Assembly: GCF_016862095.1 (NCBI RefSeq)
Contig: NZ_BOMH01000071.1
Coordinates: 1 to 64,000 of the forward strand
Length of the DNA stretch: 64,000 nucleotides
Direction of reading: 5' to 3'
DNA from: Actinoplanes cyaneus
Lineage (GTDB): Bacteria; Actinomycetota; Actinomycetes; Mycobacteriales; Micromonosporaceae
Notes under the pieces: model-generated
Databases searched by the model: none
Told to the model about the DNA's origin: nothing
What the model saw: the letters and a program-made list of their open reading frames with translations, nothing else
In this document: positions 52,894-61,956 of the stretch, one piece after another
How positions within the stretch are numbered: position 1 is the first letter of the stretch
How the letters are laid out: every line of letters begins with the position of its first letter
Position numbers and translations under genes: made by a program

Positions 52894-53826
52894 TCAGTCC
52901 GTCTCGAAGAGTCCGCCGCGCAGCACGAAGAACGCCGACAGCGCGAGGGCGACGACGAGCAGCAGCAGCGAGATGGCCGCGGCTCCGTTGAAGTCGTTCT
53001 GCTGGAACGCGTACTGGTAGGCGAGCTGGTTGAGTGAGTAGTCGTTGGGCACGACGGCGTTGCTCGCCTGCGACAGCAGCTGTGGCTCGACGAACAGTTG
53101 GGTGCCGGCCGCCAGGGACATGATTCCCATGTACGAGATCCACTTGCGCAGCAGTGGCAGCTGGATCCGCCAGGCGATCTGCAGGGTGCCGGCGCCGTCG
53201 ATGCGGGCCGCCTCGATGACGTCCGGGCTGATGTTGTTGAGCGCGCCGTACATGATCACGATCCAGCCGCCGGCGCCGGCCCAGAAGGCGATGATGGCGA
53301 AGATCGGCGGGAGGTGCGCGGGCATGATCACCTGGACGAAGCTCGCCAGGCCGAGGCTGCGGAGCAGGCCGCCGACCGGGCTGGCGGTCGGGTCGAGCAC
53401 GAAGAGCCAGAGCAGGACGCTCGACGCGCCCGCCAGCGCGCCCGGCAGATAGAAGATCAACCGCAGCGTGCCGCTGAGCCAGCGCCACCGGATCGTGTGC
53501 ACGATCAGCGCCAGCAGTGTCACCAGCAGGACCAGCGAGACGAGCCAGAGCAGCAGGTAGAACGCGACGTGCCCGACGGCGGGCAGGAAGCGGAAGTCGC
53601 CGGCCACCCTGGTGAAGTTGGCGAGTCCGGCGAAGCCGCCCTCGCCGGTGGTGAACGCGAGGTAGACGGCGTAGAGCATGGGCAGGATCCCGAAGGCCAC
53701 GGTCAGCAGGACGTAGAGCGCGATGAAGGCGTAACTCGTCGCGCTCCGGACGTCGCCGGGGCGCCGGACGGCCGGCGGGCGGTGGGGGGTCACCGTACGC
53801 CGGGCGTCCTCGTCCACTGTCGTCAC
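52894..53826 (-). CDS. CUT1 sugar ABC transporter permease (MalF/UgpA-like)
   Basis: 310 residues. Six TM helices are predicted, with the EAA loop EAARIDGAGTLQIAWRIQLP. GTG 53826 overlaps the TGA of the binding-protein gene (GTGA at 53823-53826), so translation is coupled. The first ~30 residues are charged and cytosolic. It pairs with the MalG-like permease downstream. Confidence 0.92.
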   Translation of the reverse strand: MTTVDEDARRTVTPHRPPAVRRPGDVRSATSYAFIALYVLLTVAFGILPMLYAVYLAFTTGEGGFAGLANFTRVAGDFRFLPAVGHVAFYLLLWLVSLVLLVTLLALIVHTIRWRWLSGTLRLIFYLPGALAGASSVLLWLFVLDPTASPVGGLLRSLGLASFVQVIMPAHLPPIFAIIAFWAGAGGWIVIMYGALNNISPDVIEAARIDGAGTLQIAWRIQLPLLRKWISYMGIMSLAAGTQLFVEPQLLSQASNAVVPNDYSLNQLAYQYAFQQNDFNGAAAISLLLLVVALALSAFFVLRGGLFETD

Positions 53827-55193
53827 TTGACGGTGTAGCCGTCGACCTGGGCCTGGTTCTTGATCGCGGTCTGCCATTCCGGCAGCAGATCGACCAGGCT
53901 CTTGCCGCCGGCGATTCCCGGGGTCATCGTCTTGGCCCAGATCGCCTCCTGGCTGAAGAGCCCGGAACCCCATCCGTCCCAGATCTGGGTGCCGGCCTTG
54001 ACGATCGCCTGCAGATCGGTGGCGTAGTAGGCGCTGGACTCCTGCTTCTGGACCCACTTGGCGGCGGCGGTCGCGTAGGCGGGATAACCGGGTGCCAGAT
54101 TCACCTGGTAGTCGTCGGCGGTCGTGACGAACTCCGCGAACTTCTCGGCGGCCTTGAGGTTCTTGGAGTGGCTGCTGATGAACCAGGTTCCGCCGCCGAC
54201 GTTGCCGGTCACCGCGGGCTCGCCCTGCCACGCCGGCGGGGCGGCGACGCCCAGTTGTCCCTTCGGGACGTTCAGGGACTGGGGGTTGTTGAAGATGGCT
54301 CCGGCGTACCAGGCCGGTCCGGGCATGGCGAGAACCTTGCCCGAGTACTTCTTCACGAACTCAGGGGTGAAGACGCTGATGGTGGGTGTGGTGCCGTTCT
54401 TGATCAGCGTGTCCAGCATCGACGCGGCCCGCGTGCACTGCGGGCTCGTGGTGTCGACGGTGACGGACTTCGGCCCGGTGATGTTGTTGGCCTGGCACTT
54501 GCTGCCCCAGAAGAACACCTCCGGGGTCCAGGCGTCCCCGACGGTGCCGATGATGTAGCCGGGGTGCTCGCGGGCCACCTTCTCGCCGAGCGCCTGGTAG
54601 TCCTGCCAGGTGGCGGGCACCGGGTAGCCGAACTGGTCGAGCAGTTCCTTGTTGTACCAGAGCACCGCCTGGGCCAGGTCGTTGCGCAGGCAGTAGACCT
54701 TGCCGTCGACGGTGCACGGGTTCAGCGACCCGGGGGTGAAGCCGTCGAGCGTCGCCTTCGGGACCAGACCGCCGTCGAGCACCGCCGCGAAGGCCGGCTT
54801 GCCGTTGCTCTTCTGGCTCGCCCACGCCGCGTCGTTGTTCTGGGTCGAGAACACCACGTCCGGCCAGCCGCTGCCGGCGCGATCGAACAGCTGCATCTTG
54901 GTACGGAACGAGTTGGAGCCGTTGGCCGATCCGTCGTAGGTGACGGCCTTGACCGGCACGCCGGGGTTGGCCTTCTTGAACGCGTCGACCGCGCCTGAGC
55001 GGTCGGCGTCGACCCACACCGTGATCTCTGCCTTGTCGTCCTGGGTGGCCTGGGTGAAGCCGTAGGTGTCCGCCGCGGAGCCGCCGTCGTTCCCGCCGCA
55101 GCCGGCGAGTGCGAGGGCGACGGTGATGGCGCCTGCGACGCCCATCATCCACATAGGTCGACGGGTGTGTCGGGCTCGTGCGATTCCAGCCAT
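53823..55193 (-). CDS. Extracellular sugar-binding lipoprotein (family 1 SBP)
   Basis: 456 residues. Lipoprotein signal with lipobox LALAGC, Cys at about 32. The body follows family 1 binding proteins: EITVWVDADRSGAVDAFKK, QLFDRAGSGWPDVVF, LPVPATWQDYQALGEK-type segment. Cys pairs (CTVDGKVYC) may form disulfides. AAGGA precedes ATG 55193. It is the first gene of a five-gene importer/catabolic operon and is divergent from the alcohol dehydrogenase, with the ATACGT palindrome at 55253 between them. It should capture the sugar or oligosaccharide released by the secreted enzymes. Confidence 0.93.
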   Translation of the reverse strand: MAGIARARHTRRPMWMMGVAGAITVALALAGCGGNDGGSAADTYGFTQATQDDKAEITVWVDADRSGAVDAFKKANPGVPVKAVTYDGSANGSNSFRTKMQLFDRAGSGWPDVVFSTQNNDAAWASQKSNGKPAFAAVLDGGLVPKATLDGFTPGSLNPCTVDGKVYCLRNDLAQAVLWYNKELLDQFGYPVPATWQDYQALGEKVAREHPGYIIGTVGDAWTPEVFFWGSKCQANNITGPKSVTVDTTSPQCTRAASMLDTLIKNGTTPTISVFTPEFVKKYSGKVLAMPGPAWYAGAIFNNPQSLNVPKGQLGVAAPPAWQGEPAVTGNVGGGTWFISSHSKNLKAAEKFAEFVTTADDYQVNLAPGYPAYATAAAKWVQKQESSAYYATDLQAIVKAGTQIWDGWGSGLFSQEAIWAKTMTPGIAGGKSLVDLLPEWQTAIKNQAQVDGYTVK

Positions 55194-55247
55194 GTCTATG
55201 TCCTTGTCAGTCCGCCCCATTGACGCGCTTCTCATCGGCCCGAAATA

Positions 55248-55269
55248 TAAGAGCATACGTATGATGTTT
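55248..55269. promoter_or_regulatory. ATACGT palindrome between the importer operon and the alcohol dehydrogenase
   Basis: CATACGTATG (55253-55262) is a perfect 10-bp palindrome; the right side continues as ATGTTTGCAAG. The site at 59772-59793 upstream of the GH59 gene shares ATACGT, TGATGT and CAAG in the same order. FCD-type GntR proteins bind palindromes of this size, so the regulator at 49087 is the likely partner. Confidence 0.6.
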
Positions 55270-55325
55270 GCAAGGGTCACTGATTCCCCAGAGAGCACTG
55301 AACCCCGAGAGAGCGAGGACGCCCG

Positions 55326-56354
55326 ATGAAGGGTGCGGCATATGTCGGCCAGGGACGGCTCGAGACGGTGACGGTGGACGTCGCGCCGCCCGGTCCCGGC
55401 GAGCTCCAGATCGCCGTCGCCTACTGCGGCCTGTGCGGGACCGACCTGCACATCGCGCACGGTGACATGGACGCCCGGGTGCGGACTCCACTGGTCTTCG
55501 GCCACGAGACGTCCGGCACGGTGGCCGCGGTCGGCGCCGGGGTCGAGGGCTGGGCGGTGGGTGATCCGCTGACGGTGATGCCGCTGTCCTGGGACGGCAC
55601 CTGCGCCGCCTGCCTCGCCGGCCACCAGCACATCTGCCAGAATCTCGTCTTCGTCGGCATCGACTCGCCCGGCGGCCTCCAGCAGCGGTGGAACGTGCCG
55701 GCGTCGCTGGCCGTCGCGCTGCCGCCCGGCCTCGATCTGCGCACCGCCGCGCTCGTCGAGCCCGTCGCGGTCGCCGTGCACGACGTCCGGCGTTCCGAGC
55801 TGCAGGTCGGCGACCACGCCGTCGTGCTCGGCGGTGGTCCCATCGGCGTGCTGATCGCCGGTGTCGCCCGCGATGCCGGCGCCCACGTCCTGATGGCCGA
55901 GACCGACGCGGCCCGCCGGAGCCGGATCGCCGAGCTGGGCTTCCCGGTCGTCGACCCGTCCGCCATCGACGTGCCGGCCGAGGTCGAACGCTGGACCGGG
56001 GGCGTCGGCGCCGACGTGGTGTTCGAGGTGTCGGGCGCGGCCGCCGCGGCGCGCTCCACCACCGCACTGGCCCGGGTCCGCGGCACGATCGTCATCGTCG
56101 CCATCCACGCCGCGGCCCGCGAGATCGACCTGCAGCGGGTGTTCTGGCGGGAGCTGCGCCTGCTCGGCGCCCGGGTGTATCAACGGTCCGACTTCGATCG
56201 CGCGGTGGACCTGCTGCGACAGGGCCGGATCCCGGTGGACGCCCTCGTCTCGCACGTGGTCGCCCTGGAGGAGACCGCGGCCGCGATGGACGAGCTCGCG
56301 GCCGGTCGTGCCATGAAGGTTCTCGTGGATGTCGCCGGGCAGGTGCGGGCATGA
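55326..56354 (+). CDS. Zinc-containing alcohol dehydrogenase, sorbitol dehydrogenase-like
   Basis: 342 residues. Catalytic zinc ligands Cys (CGLCGTD) and His-Glu (GHE) are present. The structural zinc loop has three Cys (CAACLAGHQHIC) with Asp where the first Cys usually is, as in several polyol dehydrogenases. Rossmann motif GGGPIGVL follows. The GVGADVVFEVSG segment is typical of polyol/threonine dehydrogenases. The stop overlaps the start of the SDR gene (ATGA at 56351-56354). It probably oxidises a sugar, sugar acid or polyol in the same pathway as the dehydratase. Confidence 0.9.
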   Translation: MKGAAYVGQGRLETVTVDVAPPGPGELQIAVAYCGLCGTDLHIAHGDMDARVRTPLVFGHETSGTVAAVGAGVEGWAVGDPLTVMPLSWDGTCAACLAGHQHICQNLVFVGIDSPGGLQQRWNVPASLAVALPPGLDLRTAALVEPVAVAVHDVRRSELQVGDHAVVLGGGPIGVLIAGVARDAGAHVLMAETDAARRSRIAELGFPVVDPSAIDVPAEVERWTGGVGADVVFEVSGAAAAARSTTALARVRGTIVIVAIHAAAREIDLQRVFWRELRLLGARVYQRSDFDRAVDLLRQGRIPVDALVSHVVALEETAAAMDELAAGRAMKVLVDVAGQVRA

Positions 56355-57106
56355 GCGGGTTGTTCGATCTCACCGGCCGCCTGGCGGTGGTCACCGGCGC
56401 CCGGCGGGGCATCGGCCGGGCGATGGCCGAGGCGCTCGCCGCCGCGGGAGCCGACATCATCGGCGTCAGCACGTCGGCGCGGGCCGGCGACGAGGTGGGG
56501 GAGTCGGTCCGCGCGCTGGGCCGCTCCTTCGAGGCGCGCGCGGTGGACTTCGCCGACCGCGACGCCGCGCTGGCACTGGCCGGTGAGCTCGCCGGGCGCG
56601 CGCCCGACATCCTCGTCAACAACGCCGGAACCATCGAGCGCGCCCCGGCCGCGGAACACCCGCTGCAGTGGTGGGACCGGGTGCTCGAGGTCGACCTGTC
56701 GAGTCAGTTCGTGCTCACCCAGGCGGTCGCCCGGCCGATGCTGGCGCGCGGCAGCGGGAAGATCGTGTTCACCGCGAGCATGCTCAGCTTCCAGGGCGGG
56801 ATCAACGTGCCCGGTTACACCGCCGCCAAGTCCGGCATCGCCGGACTGACCCGCGCGCTGGCCAACGAATGGGCCCTGCACGGCGTCAACGTCAACGCCA
56901 TCGCGCCGGGCTACATCGCCACGGACAACACCGCTGCCCTGCGCGCCGACCCGGACCGGTCGCGGTCGATCCTGGACCGGATCCCGGCCGGCCGGTGGGG
57001 ACGGTCCGACGACCTCGCGGGGGCCACCGTCTTCCTCTGCTCGTCCGCCGCCGACTACGTGTCCGGGGCGATCATCCCGGTGGACGGCGGCTGGCTGGGG
57101 CGCTGA
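56351..57106 (+). CDS. KduD-like short-chain dehydrogenase (2-keto-3-deoxy-sugar-acid oxidoreductase)
   Basis: 251-residue classical SDR. TGARRGIG cofactor loop, NNAGTI, catalytic Ser in TASMLSFQGG and YTAAKSG (Tyr-x-x-x-Lys). The SMLSFQGGINVPGYTA stretch and the ending SGAIIPVDGGW follow KduD (2-deoxy-D-gluconate 3-dehydrogenase) closely. It is coupled to the alcohol dehydrogenase. In this setting it would oxidise the 2-keto-3-deoxy acid produced by the dehydratase at 50751. The exact stereochemistry is unknown. Confidence 0.9.
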   Translation: MSGLFDLTGRLAVVTGARRGIGRAMAEALAAAGADIIGVSTSARAGDEVGESVRALGRSFEARAVDFADRDAALALAGELAGRAPDILVNNAGTIERAPAAEHPLQWWDRVLEVDLSSQFVLTQAVARPMLARGSGKIVFTASMLSFQGGINVPGYTAAKSGIAGLTRALANEWALHGVNVNAIAPGYIATDNTAALRADPDRSRSILDRIPAGRWGRSDDLAGATVFLCSSAADYVSGAIIPVDGGWLGR

Positions 57107-57120
57107 CCTGCCCGGCCGAC

Positions 57121-57148
57121 GCGGCGGGCGCCGACCGGCGCCCGCCGC
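57121..57148. terminator. Shared hairpin between convergent SDR and GH59 genes
   Basis: GCGGCGGGCGCCG (57121-57133) pairs with CGGCGCCCGCCGC (57136-57148) over a minimal loop in the 62-bp space between the two stop codons. It could end transcripts from both sides. Confidence 0.65.
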
Positions 57149-57168
57149 GATCGTGGCCGTCCCGCGGG

Positions 57169-59592
57169 TCAGCTTCGCGTCCACTGCTGGTTGGCCCCGC
57201 CGTTGCAGGTCCAGACGATGACCGCGGTGCCGTTGGCGGTTCCGGCGCTGCTGGCGTCGAGGCAGAGACCGGACTGCGCGTTGGTGACGGTGCCGTCCGG
57301 GTTGACGTTCCACTGCTGAGCGGTGGCGCCGGTGCAGGCCGCGATCACCGTCCTGCTGCCCGGGGACGAGCCGGAGGTGCCCGGGTCCAGGCACTTGGTG
57401 CCGTACACCTGGAGCTGTTTGCCGGTGGTGAGGGTCCATTGCTGGTTGGCGCCGCCGTTGCAGTCCCACAACGCCAGTTGTGTGCCGTTGGTCTGGGCGT
57501 TGGACGGGACGTCCAGGCATCGGCCGGCGTTGGCGTTGCGCAGCGCCAGTGACGTGCCACCGCCGGTGCCACCGGTGATCCGCAGGTTGTCGAACTGGGC
57601 GGTCTGGCCCTGGCTGGTGCCGAGGCCCGCGAGGCCCGCGCCGAAGGCCGAGTCGCTCGCCGTGCCGACCACGGTGCCGTCGACGGTGGCGGTCAGGGTG
57701 CCGCCGGAGAAGCCGAGGGCGAGGGTGTGCCAGCGGCCGGTGCCCAGCGCGGTGGTGGTGCCGCTGCGCAGCGTGGTCGTCTGGGCGGAGGTGTTGGTGC
57801 GCAGGATCGACCAGGCGCCGCTGTCGCTGACCCGCAGGTGGTAGGCGTTCAGCGCGCCCGGGTTCATCAGCTCCTGCCCGCCGACGCGGCCCAGCAGCTC
57901 GACGTACCCGGAGCGTTCCAGCATGACGTCGGACTGCACGGTGTAGTTGTTCCAGGTCGTGCTGCCCAGTTCGGCGTACGGGTCGCTCAGCGTCTTCCAG
58001 GTGATCGGCGCCTGGGTGCTGGCCTGCCGGACGCACTTCCCGGCGCGACCGCCACCGCAGGCGGCCACCTCGAAGGCGCCCTGCATGTCCATCAGGTACC
58101 TGGCCTCGCGCCCGGCAAGGTAGCTCTCGTAGTCGTCGGTGTAGGGCAGCCCGAGGGAGCCCTGGGCCGGGCTGGTGGCGGTGCCCTTGCCCTGTCCGGT
58201 CGTGGTGGTGACGGTGTACTGGTATCCGGGCTGCACGGTCAGCGAGTACCGGCCGCCGGACGGGGTGATGTCGGCCTGGCGGGCCAGGAAGTCGGCCGGG
58301 TTGCTGGAGTTGAGGTTGGTCGCCCACACGTGCACGGGCCCGGTGGTGGGCAGCCCGCCGGTGACGCCGAGATCGAGCGTCTGCGCGCCGGACGCGTCCA
58401 TCGTCTCGACGATCATGCTGTAGGCGGCGTTGTCCGGCGACTTCATCGTGACGTAGCTGCCGTTGTTGCGGTTCCCGCCGAGGTAACCGGAGGAGGCGTC
58501 CAGGTACTTCCAGCCGGGAGCGGTGAACTGGGTGGTGTGCGCGATCGCCCAGACGTCCTTGCCGACCGCGTAGTAGCCCGACCACGGCTGGTTCGCCAGC
58601 ACCAGGCCCACCGTGGACCAGAGGTTGTTCGGAGTGGTGGAGGCCACCAGGTCCCAGTTCATGTAGCCGGTCATCTTGGCGTCGAGGTACGCCCGGTTGA
58701 TGCCCCGGGCGAGCGGTTTCGCGCCGCCGTTGTAGTCCTGGGAGCCGTTCTCACTGGACCACAGGGCCTTGCCGGAGTTGATGGCGGTGGCCGAGGAGTT
58801 GCAGGTCTTCTGGTCCGAGAGGTATCCGCACGAGTAGTGCACGCCGATCGCGTCGACGGCGTCGCGCAGAGCCGGGTTGCCGGCGAACTGGTCGGCCGGA
58901 GAGTAGGTCCAGTCCTCGGCGACCTCGATCCCGACGCTGCCGTAGCCGTTGGCGTCGAGCGCGTTGCGGACGGCGATCGTCGTGGCGGCGTTCCACTGCC
59001 GCTCGTTCTGCGCCGGCACCAGGTAGTCGATGGTCAGGTTGTGCTGCCTGGCGCAGCCGAGCCAGGACAGCAGATAGCCGGTCAGGTCGCTGGAGAGGAA
59101 GGTGCCGTTGCCGATCCAGCCGGGCGCGCCCCACGGCAGGCCCATCAGCTTGATGGCGGGATTACGGCGCTTGGCCTCCTCCATGATCCACCACTCGTAG
59201 CCGCGGTTGCAGTCGAGATCACCGCGGAAGTGCGCGTGGCTGGGCTCGGCGCCGCTGGTGGAGTTGGTGTCGCCGCCTATCTCGACCTTGAGGACCTGCA
59301 GCGCGGCGCCGTATCCGGGCGTGAAGAGATAGTCGAGGACCTGGCCGCGCTGGGGCTCGGGGTAGTCGATCAGCAGGCGGCTGTTGCCCCCTCCGCCGCT
59401 GACCGCGCCCACCCCGTCGAACGTCCGGCCACCGGACGACCCGTTGATCGTGATCGAGGTGGCGGCCAGAGCCGGGGTCACCGCGGTCAGCTGCACACCG
59501 GCGGCGAGCAGCGCGCCGGTCGCCATCATGCCGGCCATCCGGCGCCAGGCCGGCCGGCCCGGGGTGCGGCGTGGTGCCGTGTCAGACCTCAT
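57169..59592 (-). CDS. Secreted GH59 beta-galactosidase (galactocerebrosidase-like) with CBM13
   Basis: 807 residues. Signal peptide ends near ALAATS. The GH59 signature is very clear: RTFDGVGAVSGGGGNSRLL, YPEPQRGQVLDYLF, LKVEIGGD and EPSHAH are those of galactocerebrosidase. Acid/base Glu197 (QNERQW) and nucleophile Glu281 (WSSENG) are present. The beta-sandwich and lectin-like domains of the family follow (to about 680), then a CBM13 trefoil with three QW repeats. It should release terminal beta-galactose, here probably from plant galactan or arabinogalactan. AAGGAA precedes the ATG. The ATACGT site at 59772 suggests co-regulation with the importer. Confidence 0.9.
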   Translation of the reverse strand: MRSDTAPRRTPGRPAWRRMAGMMATGALLAAGVQLTAVTPALAATSITINGSSGGRTFDGVGAVSGGGGNSRLLIDYPEPQRGQVLDYLFTPGYGAALQVLKVEIGGDTNSTSGAEPSHAHFRGDLDCNRGYEWWIMEEAKRRNPAIKLMGLPWGAPGWIGNGTFLSSDLTGYLLSWLGCARQHNLTIDYLVPAQNERQWNAATTIAVRNALDANGYGSVGIEVAEDWTYSPADQFAGNPALRDAVDAIGVHYSCGYLSDQKTCNSSATAINSGKALWSSENGSQDYNGGAKPLARGINRAYLDAKMTGYMNWDLVASTTPNNLWSTVGLVLANQPWSGYYAVGKDVWAIAHTTQFTAPGWKYLDASSGYLGGNRNNGSYVTMKSPDNAAYSMIVETMDASGAQTLDLGVTGGLPTTGPVHVWATNLNSSNPADFLARQADITPSGGRYSLTVQPGYQYTVTTTTGQGKGTATSPAQGSLGLPYTDDYESYLAGREARYLMDMQGAFEVAACGGGRAGKCVRQASTQAPITWKTLSDPYAELGSTTWNNYTVQSDVMLERSGYVELLGRVGGQELMNPGALNAYHLRVSDSGAWSILRTNTSAQTTTLRSGTTTALGTGRWHTLALGFSGGTLTATVDGTVVGTASDSAFGAGLAGLGTSQGQTAQFDNLRITGGTGGGTSLALRNANAGRCLDVPSNAQTNGTQLALWDCNGGANQQWTLTTGKQLQVYGTKCLDPGTSGSSPGSRTVIAACTGATAQQWNVNPDGTVTNAQSGLCLDASSAGTANGTAVIVWTCNGGANQQWTRS

Positions 59593-59771
59593 GAAAGCGT
59601 TCCTTCCGTGCCGTCGATCAGCAATGCCGGCCCCGAGGTAAGGAGAATGGAAACTGTTCCGGGTACGCGCCGAGGTCCGATTCCGCCGTGCGGTGACGGC
59701 CTGCGCGATGCGGGAAAGCCGCAGGTTGAATCGCTGGCATTCAGCGCGCTTAATGAAGCTGAAACATAAGT

Positions 59772-59793
59772 TATACGTGTGATGTATGTCAAG
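59772..59793. promoter_or_regulatory. ATACGT site upstream of the GH59 gene
   Basis: The site contains TATACGTGTGATGT and CAAG, paralleling the site at 55253. It lies about 180 bp upstream of the GH59 ATG and also precedes the PAS-SpoIIE gene on the other strand. Arms are less symmetrical than in the 55253 copy. Confidence 0.5.
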
Positions 59794-60078
59794 CGGTGTG
59801 CGTCAATGCCATCTACCGTATGGGAAATGGAAATGGGAGGCGGGAAACCGTTATCCGGGTCTCTTCGGAAAAGTCGCCGACCGGCCTCGCTGTCCCGGCT
59901 CCGAGCTACCCGTGGTCGTGCCGACCGGCCCCGCCTCGCCGGTGGCGCGCGGAGTCCCGTGCGAGACTCGGAGGGTGAACCGATCTATCCGTCAGGACGT
60001 CGATTGCGCAGGCGCCTAGTGTGGCCGCTGCCTCGCCGGGCAGCTCGCGAGCACCGGCCTGCGGTCCACCCCGAGACG

Positions 60079-61275
60079 GTGGGAGTTCCCTTCCCGGCGC
60101 TGCTGGAGGACGACCTCGACGACCTCTACGACAACGCGCCGTGCGGTTTCGTCTCCACCCTGCTGGACGGCACGATCGCCAAGATCAACGCCACCCTGCT
60201 CGCCTGGCTGGTTGAGGACAGCGCCGACCTGGTCGGCCGGCGGCGCTTCGGCGAGCTGCTCACGCCCGGCAGCCGCCTCTACCACGAGGCCCACTGTGCG
60301 CCGCTGCTGCGATTGCGCAACGAGGTCAAAGGCGTCGCCGTGGAGATGCGTGCCAGTGACGGAACGGTGTTCCCGGCGCTGATCACCTCCGTCGTCAAGA
60401 CCGGCCGCGACGGCTCACCCCTGTTGATCCGCACGACCGTCTTCGACGCACGGGAGCGCCGGGCGTACGAGAACGAGCTGCTCGAGGCCCGCCGGACCGC
60501 GGATCGGGAACGTGACCGGCTCCGCCTGCTCGTCGGCGGACTCCAGCGCAGTCTGCTGCCCGCGTCCCTGGCCGTTCCGCCCGGGATGACCACGGCGTCG
60601 CTCTACCACATGGCTTCCGCCGACGAGGTCGGCGGAGACTTCTACGACCTCTTCCCGCTCCCGGGAGACCGGTGGGGATTCTTCCTCGGTGACGTCCGCG
60701 GGAAGGGGGTGGCCGCCGCGGCGGTGACCGCGGCCGCCCGGTACACCCTGCGGGCCGCGGCCGTCTACGACAGCGAGCCCGTCGCCGTCCTGCGCAACCT
60801 CAACGCCGTCGTCTACCAGGACTATGCCCGGCCGGAGCACCGGCACTGCACCGTCATCTTCGGCATCCTCGAACGGCGGGGCAGCGGTTACACCGCCACC
60901 ATCGCCTCGGGAGGCCACCCGCCGGTGCTGGTGGTCCGCGCCGACGGGTCCGCCGCCTACCACCCCACCGACGGCGGCACCCTCATCGGCATCCTGCCCG
61001 CTCCGCGCCTGGTGAGCCGCACGATCATGCTGGAGCCGGGCGACACCATGATCCTCTACAGCGACGGGCTGACCGAGGCGCGGACGCGGACCGGCGGGCG
61101 TTACGGCGACCAGGCGCTGCTGGACTTCGTGCGCGACCGCGGCCGGACCAGCGCCGCGGCGGCCGTCGACGCCCTCGCCGGCCTGCTCACCACGTTCGCT
61201 GAGGTCGACGACGACGTGGCGGTGATCGCGCTGACCATCGGGGAGGGGACGCCGTCGGTGGCCGGCCCGCCGTGA
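60079..61275 (+). CDS. PAS domain plus SpoIIE-type PP2C phosphatase
   Basis: About 398 residues from GTG 60079. A PAS domain (DLYDNAPCGFVSTLLDG ... VFDARERRAYENELLEA) leads by a coiled coil into a PP2C/SpoIIE domain with the metal-binding Asp in GGDFYDLF and LGDVRGKG and the later YSDGLTEAR and VDDDVAV. Such proteins dephosphorylate anti-sigma-factor antagonists (STAS proteins). The start is uncertain: the frame is open back to 59779 and GTG codons at 59959 and 60019 are alternatives; 60079 is chosen because PAS homology (FPALLEDDLDDLY) begins there. It is divergent from GH59. Confidence 0.8.
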   Translation: MGVPFPALLEDDLDDLYDNAPCGFVSTLLDGTIAKINATLLAWLVEDSADLVGRRRFGELLTPGSRLYHEAHCAPLLRLRNEVKGVAVEMRASDGTVFPALITSVVKTGRDGSPLLIRTTVFDARERRAYENELLEARRTADRERDRLRLLVGGLQRSLLPASLAVPPGMTTASLYHMASADEVGGDFYDLFPLPGDRWGFFLGDVRGKGVAAAAVTAAARYTLRAAAVYDSEPVAVLRNLNAVVYQDYARPEHRHCTVIFGILERRGSGYTATIASGGHPPVLVVRADGSAAYHPTDGGTLIGILPAPRLVSRTIMLEPGDTMILYSDGLTEARTRTGGRYGDQALLDFVRDRGRTSAAAAVDALAGLLTTFAEVDDDVAVIALTIGEGTPSVAGPP

Positions 61276-61389
61276 CTCCGGCCAGCCGGGTTCCGGGGTC
61301 GCGGCGCACGCAGTGACCACGGTGCCCGCCCGTGCGGCCCGCGGTGCCGCGCCGAGATCATGCCGGTGCTGCTGCACTTCCGCGCGAGA

Positions 61390-61602
61390 TCATGATGACC
61401 GGAGGGGGCGGACGTTGACCGCGTGGACGTCCCTGGTGCCATGAGCGAGGTCGAACTCGACACGCTGGTTGTTCTCGATGCCGCGGGCGCCGGGCCCCGT
61501 GACGGCGGAGAAGTGGACGAAGACGTCCGAGCCACCGTCATCGCGGGTGATCCATCCGAACCCCCGGTCGGCGCTGAACCATTTCATGGTTCCGGAAGCC
61601 AT
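61390..61602 (-). CDS. Cold-shock domain protein, divergent copy
   Basis: 70 residues beginning MASGTMKWFSADRGFGWI. RNP1 (RGFGWI) and RNP2 (DVFVHF) remain. The middle (VTGPGARGIENNQRVEFDL) and the C-terminus differ from the other two csp genes in the window. AGGAG precedes the ATG at 61602. Its upstream region lacks the conserved leader of the other two copies, so regulation differs. Confidence 0.9.
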   Translation of the reverse strand: MASGTMKWFSADRGFGWITRDDGGSDVFVHFSAVTGPGARGIENNQRVEFDLAHGTRDVHAVNVRPLRSS

Positions 61603-61956
61603 GATCACTCCTGGCATTCGTAGAGACTGCACCGGGCATTCTCGCGTGCTGCCGATGGTGAAGGCGGCATCCAGAATCAAGTGAAAATGAGTGGCACCAG
61701 AACGACGCTAGCACGGGCGGACCATTTGTCAGGTGCCAGATATGGTGAACCGGACGATGCGAAATCTGCTCAGGTTCGGTCGTGTCCGGCGCGAGTAGTG
61801 TGAGGGGTGAGCAAGCCGCCAGGCGGGGCGACCCGGTCGATGACGCGCCGCCCGTTCGAGGCGGCGCCACGGCGAACACGGCGGGTCGGCGCGGGCACGA
61901 GGCGTAAGGCTTCGGTGCCGCGCGATCCCTGAGTGACCTGGCGGCTCAGTGCCGGC
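61603..61956. other. Intergenic region upstream of the divergent csp
   Basis: About 350 bp without a supported gene. The part next to the csp is comparatively AT-rich (about 61665-61765) and probably holds its promoter. No attenuator hairpin like those of the other csp leaders is present. Confidence 0.35.
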
